Assembly: GCA_002163245.1 (NCBI GenBank)
Contig: MAAL01000082.1
Span: 44,062-108,061, forward strand
Length of the DNA stretch: 64,000 nt
Reading direction: 5' to 3'
Origin: Gammaproteobacteria bacterium 42_54_T18
Lineage (GTDB): Bacteria > Pseudomonadota > Gammaproteobacteria > Pseudomonadales > Ketobacteraceae
In this document: positions 56,878 through 64,000 of the stretch, in pieces
Layout of the letters: every line of letters begins with the position of its first letter
Position numbering within the stretch: position 1 is the first letter of the stretch
Program-made: the position numbers and the translations under genes
The notes under the pieces: generated by a model
Told to the model about the DNA's origin: nothing
The model's database searches: none
Seen by the model: the letters and a program-made list of their open reading frames with translations, nothing else

Positions 56878-56910
56878 AAATTAAGGCCAGAACAAAGCTG
56901 GCCTTAATTT
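56878..56910. terminator. Terminator of trxA
   Basis: AAATTAAGGCCAG (56878-56890) and CTGGCCTTAATTT (56898-56910) are perfect 13-bp arms with a 7-nt loop; A/T tracts are in the stem. It lies 43 bp beyond the trxA stop and just upstream of the rho promoter. Confidence 0.85.
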
Positions 56911-56953
56911 ATACAGCTGTAGGTAACGGCCGTATTTGTATGGACGCGCTGGT

Positions 56954-57277
56954 TTATAGATTGCTATCCAAGAATGCTGTTAGTTGAGACTTAGAAAGGG
57001 CACCTACCTTGGTGGCTTCAACATTGCCGTTCTTGAACAGCATTAATGTTGGGATACCACGAATACCATATTTAGGTGGTGTTTGCTCGTTATCATCGAT
57101 GTTGAGCTTAGCGATCTTAAGCTTGTCGCCATATTCGACAATGATTTCATCAAGAATAGGGGCGATCATTTTGCACGGGCCACACCATTCTGCCCAGTAA
57201 TCTACCAACACAGGGCAATCGGATTGAAGTACTTCAGCTTCAAAAGTACTGTCAGTGACGCTCACAATTACGCTCAT
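56954..57277 (-). CDS. trxA: Thioredoxin 1
   Basis: 107 residues. Active site WCGPCK (Cys32, Cys35), cis-Pro loop RGIPTLMLF. Start ATG 57277 after GGAGATAAAT. Upstream of rho on the same strand, divergent from ppx, as in Pseudomonas. General cytoplasmic disulfide reductase. Confidence 0.97.
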   Translation of the reverse strand: MSVIVSVTDSTFEAEVLQSDCPVLVDYWAEWCGPCKMIAPILDEIIVEYGDKLKIAKLNIDDNEQTPPKYGIRGIPTLMLFKNGNVEATKVGALSKSQLTAFLDSNL

Positions 57278-57532
57278 ATTTATCTCCGGGGGGTATTTGG
57301 TTGTATTGGGTCAATAATGACTTAGGTCGGCATAAACTATGCAGGTTATTTGTTCTAAACTTGCTAGAAGATTATGTCTTAAAACGTTAACGGAAATCAT
57401 TGTACTGTTCCGTTTGGGATCTGCAACGAAATATGGTGATACATTTTCACTTTTCAAGTCCCCTGTAGATGATATTATTCTACCAACCTTCTATATTCAT
57501 TGATAAACAAGTGCTTAAGTAAGGAAATTGCT

Positions 57533-59041
57533 TTGGACGATAGCGCATCAAAAAATCAAACTGATACCGTTATGGCGGCCATTGATATGGGTTCCAATAG
57601 CTTTCATATGGTTGTAGCGAAAGTCGAGTCGGGAGAGGTCAGGCCAATTGACAAGTTTGCAGAGAAAGTCATGCTGGCATCTGGTCTTAATGATCAAGGG
57701 GAGCTTACCAGTGGTGCCATTGGCAGGGGATTGCAGTGTTTACGTAAGTTTTCTCAACGTACGGAAAATATTCAGACTAAAAACATTCGCTGTATCGGCA
57801 CTAATACGTTGCGCCACGCGAAAAACGGTCCGTTATTTTTAAGCCAAGCGCAAAAAATTCTTGGCTGTCCTGTTGATGTTGTTGATGGCAGGGAAGAGGC
57901 TCGCCTCATTTACTTAGGGGTAGCGCATTCGTTACGGAGCCATGATGGTCATCGATTGGTGTTTGATATTGGTGGCGGTTCGACGGAATTTATCATCGGA
58001 GAAGGATTTGAGCCGATTTTGACCGAAAGTTTGCATATGGGTTGTGTGTCTTATCGAGAGCGCTTTTTTCCTGAGCGGAAAATAACTGCTAGGGGCTTTC
58101 GTCGAGCGGTATTGGCGGCCCGTCGAGAGGTGATGGCAATTGAATACGCTTATACAGAGGCTGGCTGGGAGTCGGCGGTGGGTTCATCAGGCACGGTTAA
58201 AGCCATTCGCAATGCGGTCATTGAGAATAATTTTGGAGATGAGGTTGTCACTCTAAAGGCGCTTCGGAAGCTGGCGGATCTTGTTTTAACATTTGATACG
58301 TTGGATGATATTTCTATTGCGGGTGTTAAGCCCAATAGAGGCTCGGTTTTTCCAAGTGGTTTGGCGATCATGATGGGGATATTTGAGCAATTAGGTATTG
58401 AGGAATTGCGCTATTCCAGCGGAGCTCTTAGAGAAGGTGTGTTGTATGACATGCTGGGTCGCCAGGATAATGAGAATGTTTGTGATCGCACCATTGATTC
58501 ATTAACCGAGCGTTATGGTGTTGATAAGGATCAGTCGCAGCGAGTTGAGCAGACGGCATTGCAAGCCTTTGATCAGGCAAGAAAATCCTGGGGATTGTGT
58601 AATGATGATCGAGAAATTTTGCATTGGGCGGCTTGTACTCATGAGGTAGGGTTAATGATTTCCCACTCAAGTTTCCATAAGCACAGTGCCTACATATTAA
58701 CAAATGCGGATATGCCGGGGTTTTCTCAGCAAGATAAGCAGTTAATTGCCACTGTTGTGGGTAATCATCGCCGTAAAATTCGTATGGTGCAGTTCTCCGA
58801 ATTGACGAATAACTGGGTGAAGCCCGCGTTACGATTAACGCTATTGTTACGTTTGTCTGTTATATTGCACCGTTCTCGCCGAGAGAAGCACCTTCCCAGT
58901 TTTTTGATTCATGCGAAAGACGATGCATTGGCATTGAAATTCCCTGAGGAATGGCTAAAAGAGCATCCATTGGACAAAGGTGAACTCACGGCAGAGCAAG
59001 AGGTATGGTACGCCGTGGGGTACCGGTTAAGTTTTGAATAG
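57533..59041 (+). CDS. ppx: Exopolyphosphatase (Ppx/GppA family)
   Basis: About 502 residues. Start TTG 57533, eight bases after AAGGA; TTG 57500 is an alternative. ASKHA ATPase-like motifs AIDMGSNSFHM, FDIGGGSTEF and GSSGTVKAI; C-terminal HD-like helical domain (HKHSAYILTNADMPGFS). Degrades polyphosphate to phosphate. Divergent from trxA as in pseudomonads, where ppk is next to it; no ppk here. Confidence 0.92.
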   Translation: MDDSASKNQTDTVMAAIDMGSNSFHMVVAKVESGEVRPIDKFAEKVMLASGLNDQGELTSGAIGRGLQCLRKFSQRTENIQTKNIRCIGTNTLRHAKNGPLFLSQAQKILGCPVDVVDGREEARLIYLGVAHSLRSHDGHRLVFDIGGGSTEFIIGEGFEPILTESLHMGCVSYRERFFPERKITARGFRRAVLAARREVMAIEYAYTEAGWESAVGSSGTVKAIRNAVIENNFGDEVVTLKALRKLADLVLTFDTLDDISIAGVKPNRGSVFPSGLAIMMGIFEQLGIEELRYSSGALREGVLYDMLGRQDNENVCDRTIDSLTERYGVDKDQSQRVEQTALQAFDQARKSWGLCNDDREILHWAACTHEVGLMISHSSFHKHSAYILTNADMPGFSQQDKQLIATVVGNHRRKIRMVQFSELTNNWVKPALRLTLLLRLSVILHRSRREKHLPSFLIHAKDDALALKFPEEWLKEHPLDKGELTAEQEVWYAVGYRLSFE

Positions 59042-59054
59042 AAGGTAGTAGTAA

Positions 59055-59504
59055 ATGATTGAGATTGATGATCGCTGGTTTGCCGCAGAAGGCAAAGATG
59101 ATGGTTTTCCGGTACTTATTCGTGGGCGGGGACATTTGGGCCATCTGGTGGGTGTGAAAAGTCACCCTAATATTTTGCGTATTACATGGGACTATGTGCC
59201 CGATGAAAATAGTGGAATGCCAGAGCGAGACATTATTAAAAGTATGGCTACGTTTGAAGAAGCCATCTTTTCCGTATTAGAGAAAGATGCGCTGTGTATT
59301 TTTTATAAGATATTCCTACATAATGGCGTAAAGGAATGGTCGGCTTACTGCTCTGATATTGGCTTGTTACAAGAGCAAATCAATAAGGCGTTATTTGGTC
59401 ATGAGCAGTACCCAATTGAAATGGTGATTGAGAGTGATGCCGACTGGAAGGATTATCAGGAGTTGCTTAAGAAGACGGGGCAATCAGTGAATCAGCCCAG
59501 CTAA
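59055..59504 (+). CDS. DUF695-like protein
   Basis: 149 residues, 13 bp after ppx. Pattern DDRWFAAEGKDDGFPVLIRGRG, then LRITWDYV and FYKIFLHNGVKEWSAYCSD, close to the DUF695 layout (short beta-rich domain with conserved Trp and a central helix). No signal. Function unknown; probably in the ppx transcript. Confidence 0.6.
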   Translation: MIEIDDRWFAAEGKDDGFPVLIRGRGHLGHLVGVKSHPNILRITWDYVPDENSGMPERDIIKSMATFEEAIFSVLEKDALCIFYKIFLHNGVKEWSAYCSDIGLLQEQINKALFGHEQYPIEMVIESDADWKDYQELLKKTGQSVNQPS

Positions 59505-59541
59505 GAGCGAAATTCGAGTGCGGTTGTAAAAGGCTGGGGTA

Positions 59542-60255
59542 ATGAATGATTCTGTCCAAATAATACCGCTGACCAGCCTGATGATTGCCTTTGTTCCTGT
59601 GTTGGCGGTCATTGGGGTTATTTTTGCCTGGTCCTTGAATACCAAATACACAATATATGCCATCGCAAGGATGCTTGGGCAGCTATTGTTGGTTGGATAC
59701 TTTCTCACCGCGATCTTCGAAACCGATAGTTCTCTTGTTATCATTGCTATCTTAGTGATTATGGTTTTTTCATCCAGCTGGATTGCACTGGGAACGGTGA
59801 CGGTGCAGCGCAAAAAACTGTATGTCCGTGCTTTATGTTCAATTGCCTTAGGGGGCTTGGTTTCTCTTTTGTTTGTAACTCAGGGAGTGTTACACCTTAC
59901 TCCTTGGTATTCGCCTCAGTACATCGTGCCTTTAGCGGGAATGATTTTTGCCAGCTCTATGAACAGTGTGAGTCTGGCTGCGGAAAGGCTTTATGCGGAA
60001 ATGGAGCGAGGTGTATTGTATCCGGAGGCAAAAAAGATCGCCTTACAAGCAGCATTGATTCCCGTTGTGAATTCTTTGTTAGCTGTGGGTCTGGTGTCTA
60101 TACCTGGAATGATGACAGGGCAAATTTTATCGGATGTGTCCCCACTAATCGCCGCAAGATATCAAATTATGGTGATGTGTATGGTGTTTGGTGCCGCAGG
60201 TATTTCTGCCACGTGTTTTTTGGTACTGGTGGGTTTAGTTGAGGATAGGGAATAG
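59542..60255 (+). CDS. fetB: FetB-like ABC iron-export permease (UPF0014)
   Basis: 237 residues, about six membrane helices. Family features ARMLGQLLLVGYFL, GMIFASSMNSVSLAAERLY and PGMMTGQILSDVSP. FetB normally pairs with the ATPase FetA for iron export under oxidative stress; no fetA is next to it here, so the ATPase is elsewhere or lost. Start ATG 59542 after GGGG. Confidence 0.88.
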   Translation: MNDSVQIIPLTSLMIAFVPVLAVIGVIFAWSLNTKYTIYAIARMLGQLLLVGYFLTAIFETDSSLVIIAILVIMVFSSSWIALGTVTVQRKKLYVRALCSIALGGLVSLLFVTQGVLHLTPWYSPQYIVPLAGMIFASSMNSVSLAAERLYAEMERGVLYPEAKKIALQAALIPVVNSLLAVGLVSIPGMMTGQILSDVSPLIAARYQIMVMCMVFGAAGISATCFLVLVGLVEDRE

Positions 60256-60458
60256 GGTTTAAGGTTTTTTCATAAGGGTTGTGGTGTTTTTCTTAGTTGT
60301 ATTATCTTTCTGTTTAGGTCAAAAAGGCATATGCGAAGGCGTTTAACCGGTTGATTGTGAGTGCTAGATTGAAGTGTGGGCTACACTGATAGGAACAGTT
60401 TCTGAAAGTTTTTTAGCTTATTGGCCGCCTATATGTTTACGTTGTTCAATTCCATCTA

Positions 60459-63232
60459 ATGTTGTCTCGTTTTTTTATCTTATGGTGGTTTGTTTTTGCG
60501 TGTTCAGCGGGGTTCGCCGATGAGCACGATAGCATTTTTCAGTTGCAAGACGGTGGTCGTTATGATCTCGTACCATACGTTAAATTTCTGGAAGATAAAA
60601 CGGGAAAGTTAACCATTCAGCAGCTGAGATCCCCCGAGATTAATAAATTATTGGAGAGTTCTGAGGGCGTTCTGAATTTTGGTTTTACACCCTATACATA
60701 CTGGTTGGAAATCAATTTAATTGGCGCGGAAATTCTGGAAGAAAGCAGTGTAACAACGAATTGGTATTTGGAAATAGGAAGAGCACTGTTGAATGTGGCA
60801 GAGCTTTATGTGCCCAACGGTCGCGGTGATTTCGAGATGTATTCCGCGGACGCTCGGATGCCATTTAGTGAGCGTCAAATTTATCATGTTAATAGTCTGT
60901 TTCTCGTAAGCATTTTTCCTGGCGAGAAAAAGACACTCTATCTAAAAGTAAAACAGCCTAGATCACCATTATACCTGCCGGTTGTATTATGGAAGCCTGA
61001 GGCATTTGTTCAGAAGGTGGCGGTAGAGGAATTCTTGTACGGGTTGTTTTATGGCAGCGTCTTAGTATTGGTGCTTTACAATGTGTTTATATACTTTACG
61101 GTCAGAGAGCGTAGTTATATCTACTATGTAGGGTACTTGCTGATGATCATGGAGTATCAATTACTCCAGTCAGGTCACGGTGTGTTACATGTATTGCCGC
61201 TTTATAATGTTGTTACGGTGAGCGCTTTGGCCGCAGTTTTATGGGGAGTATATGTTTTTGTTTTATTGTTTATGCAGTCGTTTCTAGAAGTAAAGAAATA
61301 TCACCCTAGAATCAATTCATGTTTGAATGTTTTTTTGTTGATTTTTATTATTAATATACCGCTGACTTACTATTTTTCGGGAACAGTTGCCGTTCAGTTT
61401 GCAGGATTTTCGCCGTTGTTTTTGACGCCAATTGTTGTTTGGGTGGGGTTGTATAGTTGGCAACAAGGGAATGGGAATGGAAAATTTTATTTTTTTTCAT
61501 GGCTCCCAGTAATCGTTGGCGCAGTATTTAATAGTTTTGTTCTTACGGGGATGCTGGCGTCAATGATTAAGATAGTTGAATTTGTGACACCTGTGAGTAT
61601 TATTTGTGAGGCGGTTATTTTGTCTTTTGCTTTAGCTAATAGAATAAAATTAAGTCAGGATCTAGTTTTATCTTCGAGTGTGGAAAAGGAAAGAAATCTT
61701 CATAAATATCGTTCTATATTTGAAAATTCTTTACAAGGACTATATCGAATGACGATGGAGGGTCGAGTGGTTTCTGCAAACTTGGCGTTTATAAAAATAT
61801 TCGGTGAGTCAAAGCAAGCCAGAGGATCGGATGGAGAGAGGCAGGTTGTAAAGTTAATGTTTTCTGATGGGGTGCCAGATTATAAGGTTATGCAGAACGA
61901 TCAATCCATAGAGAATAGTGTGATTGTTCCTATGGAAGATGAAGGTAATTTGTTTGTAACATATTCTGCAAAAATAGTATTTGATGATAGTGGTTTTCCT
62001 TCGCATATAGAAGGAGGTGTCGTTGATAATACGGAGTCACATAGAAGATCGAAGGCAATTTCAGAAAGGGAAAAGGAGAGGGTAAAGAAAGAAGTTGCTC
62101 AGCGATTAATGGAAAGTACCAATAAATTTTTAACCATGATGAGCCATCATATACGGACGCCGCTGACGGCGATTATCGGTTATGGGGAGTTATTAAAAGA
62201 TGGTGGTGGGGTTTCTAAGAGGCGTGAGTGGGTTGGAATTGTTGAGAGCAATAGCCATTCGTTGTTAAAACTTATCAATGACATTTTAGATTGTTCAAAA
62301 ATTGATGCTGAAAAAATGGATATAGAAAAAATTGATATGGATGTTGGAAATATTGTTTCTGGTTTAAATAGCGAGTTTTCCAAAAAAGCAATGGTTTTAG
62401 GGTTGGCCTTTGATATCCGTTATCAGACACCGATACCCAGTAAAATCATTGGTGATCCGGCACGTGTTGTTCAGGTGCTAAATAATTTATGTGAGAATGC
62501 GATTAAATCTACCTGTGAGGGTGAGGTTATTTTGAGCCTTGATTGGGATGATAGCATTGAACGGATAAAGTTTTCCGTTATAGACACAGGGGGAGGGATT
62601 ACAAGAGTTAAGCTGCGATCTTTATTTGATGTGTTTTCCCATTGTGATGATAAATATTCTGACGCGGACCTGGGGTTGGTTCTTTCTAAGAAATTAGCCT
62701 TGTTGATGGGGGGGATATTACTGTTGAAAGCAAGGTTGGAAAAGGTAGCGTGTTTACACTAGTACTTGGGAGCAGTTTGCCAGATGATGTTGATTGGATG
62801 AATAAAAAACCACTAGATAAGGAGAAGCATAAAAATAAGAAAGGGAAATCATCTCCCGCTCGCTCGCTTAACGGAACAGTATTGTTAGCGGAAGACAATG
62901 TGGTGAATCAAAAACTTATTGATCGGGTGTTAAAGAAAGCAGGCGTTACTGTGGTGATTGCAAATGATGGCGTGGATGTGTGTGATTATTGCGATAAGAC
63001 GTTATCTGATTTTGTGTTAATGGATATTAATATGCCAAATAGGGGAGGGGTAGAAGCTACAGAGTATCTAAGGGGGAGAGGGTACGATATGCCGATATAT
63101 GCGTTAACTGCTGAGACTGACCGAGAGGAGATTGATCGCATGCTAAAGGCAGGGTGTCAGGGGTTTTTAAAGAAACCTCTCGATAGAAAAGCATTGATTA
63201 AAGTGCTTAACGAATATTTAGGGTCGTGGTGA
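60459..63232 (+). pseudogene. Frameshifted 7TMR-DISM hybrid sensor kinase (second paralogue)
   Basis: Paralogue of the kinase at 29326. Signal peptide 1-20, DISM extracellular domain about 30-180, seven membrane helices about 190-395, PAS-like, HisKA and ATPase, then a stop at 62762. A -1 shift in a run of seven G (62708-62714) explains this: in the other frame GDITVESKVGKGSVFTLVLG continues, then a REC domain (AEDN, LMDINMP, KKPL) ends at 63232. The HisKA motif reads MSHHIRTP (His563, with His in place of the Glu after it), and the GVGLGLA box is degraded to DADLGLV. These losses suggest real decay; an assembly error or slippage at the G run could explain only the shift. Confidence 0.8.
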
Positions 63233-63905
63233 TGTTACCTAGAGTATTTATTCTATGTTGGTTCGTTGTTGCATGTTCGGCCGTTATTGCAGATGAGCGA
63301 GATAGTCTTGTTCGATCTTTAGAAAGTGGACGTTATGAACTTGGGACTAATTTACGTATTTTAGAAGATAAAGCAGGGGAGTTGACCATTGATCAGGTTA
63401 GTCGCATCAAGGATAAACGATTTGTTAGCAATTCGTCGGGAATAGCCAATTTAGGGATAACCCCATATACCTACTGGTTGGAAATTAACATAGAAGCGTT
63501 TGAAAGAGGTAAGGAGAAGGACTTTGCTGATGAGTGGTATCTGGAAATAGGGAGAGCATTGCTGGATGTGGCGGAGCTCTATGTGCCTGATTCGAAGGGG
63601 GATACGAGGTACAAGCGGCTGACACAAGGGCACCCTTTAGTGAGCGTGCAGTTTATCACGTGAACAGTGTTTTTCCTGTAACGATTAGTCCTGGTGAGCA
63701 GACAACGTTATATTTTAAAGTTAGAGCTCCTCTTATGTCATTGTACCTGCCAGTAACACTGTGGAAACCTACATTTTTTGTCCAAAAGGTCGCTATTGAG
63801 GAGTTTTTTTACGGATATTTTTATGGAAGTATGTTCGTACTAATTTTTTATAATTTTTTTATCTACTTAACGGTAAGAGATATAAGTTATATATTTTATC
63901 ACTGC
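63232..63905 (+). pseudogene. Frameshifted, truncated 7TMR-DISM kinase (third paralogue)
   Basis: Begins at ATG 63232, overlapping the stop of the previous gene by one base. Signal peptide 1-20, DISM domain. At the G5 run 63597-63601 the frame breaks; one more G would join GYEVQAADTRAPFSERAVYHVN to the second part (NSVFPVTISPGEQ). The second frame ends about 63893-63905, just where the first membrane helices start (VRDISYIFY), and foreign sequence follows. So only about one fifth of the kinase remains in view. Confidence 0.75.
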
Positions 63906-64000
63906 TGTCCCACAGTTTGACATAAAAAAGGCCTAATTCTCGATAAGTGTTACAATGCAAGTGCGAACAAACAACGTAATACAAAAGGAAAATTAGGCCT
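63901..64000. mobile_element. Possible left end of an insertion sequence
   Basis: Homology to the kinase paralogues stops about 63900. The sequence that follows (CACTGCTGTCCCACAGTTTG) is not kinase-like. It contains an inverted repeat AGGCCTAATT (63929-63938) and AATTAGGCCT (63991-64000). Such a break inside a gene fits an IS insertion, but no transposase is visible and the window ends here, so the family cannot be named. Confidence 0.35.

Noticed and set aside
62750..63232. Independent stand-alone response regulator
   Set aside because: It begins inside the ATPase domain of the kinase in another frame and has no own ribosome site; it is the tail of the frameshifted gene.
63660..63920. Separate small membrane protein
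   Set aside because: The sequence continues the DISM domain of the third kinase after a one-base shift.

Overview
The window is a moderately AT-rich chromosomal segment of a gammaproteobacterium, probably a marine or hydrocarbon-associated member of the Pseudomonadales/Oceanospirillales/Cellvibrionales group. The main reason is gene order. The blocks comM-ubiK-glnK-amtB-sutA, HAD-xerC-DUF484-dapF-lysA-lptM/cyaY, cyaA, argH/algZ-algR-hemC-hemD-hemX-hemY and rho-trxA/ppx follow, from recalled knowledge, the order in Pseudomonas aeruginosa around PA5239-PA5290. The core is therefore housekeeping, and accessory genes sit between the core blocks. No rRNA, tRNA or CRISPR array was seen.

Layout. 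1-13.6 kb is accessory: the end of a NYN-domain gene, a small unknown gene, a DTW-domain tRNA-modification gene overlapping an MpaB/latex-clearing-like oxygenase with a divergent TetR gene, and a TetR-controlled operon of Baeyer-Villiger monooxygenase, SDR, alpha/beta hydrolase and SDR. An NAD-dependent reductase follows, then an unusual fusion of a di-heme cytochrome c peroxidase with an endonuclease/exonuclease/phosphatase domain and a GlyGly-CTERM-like tail, then a PLP enzyme and a Bacteroidota-like miaA. 13.7-23.7 kb holds comM, an AraC plus GH43-like lipoprotein insert, ubiK, a nitrogen-regulated glnK-amtB operon (sigma-54 promoter and NtrC-like sites), a ten-copy 13-bp tandem repeat, a DUF4124 protein, a sterol desaturase-like protein with a divergent AraC gene, and a SutA-like small protein.

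23.8-29.2 kb is the cell-wall/lysine and recombination cluster (HAD, xerC, DUF484, dapF, lysA, lptM) with divergent cyaY. 29.3-38.1 kb holds a DISM-type hybrid sensor kinase, cyaA, ccoG and a MocR regulator with a clear inverted-repeat operator. 38.2-46.5 kb holds argH, algZR and the heme operon hemCDXY. 46.5-49.3 kb has small membrane proteins and lipoproteins, one interrupted by an in-frame TAG. 49.4-55.3 kb has fadH, a diiron ferritin-like putative oxygenase, an AraC regulator and a 2Fe-2S flavin reductase. 55.3-60.3 kb has rho, trxA, ppx, a DUF695 protein and an orphan FetB permease.

The right end (60.4-64 kb) carries two tandem paralogues of the 29.3 kb kinase. Each is frameshifted at a short G run. 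The first has also lost catalytic-box residues, and the second is broken off at about 63.9 kb, where a possible insertion-sequence end begins. No single unmistakable new defence or biosynthetic system was found. The best leads are the peroxidase-nuclease fusion, the decaying or switchable tandem kinases, the BVMO operon with its operator, the diiron oxygenase module and the foreign-looking miaA.
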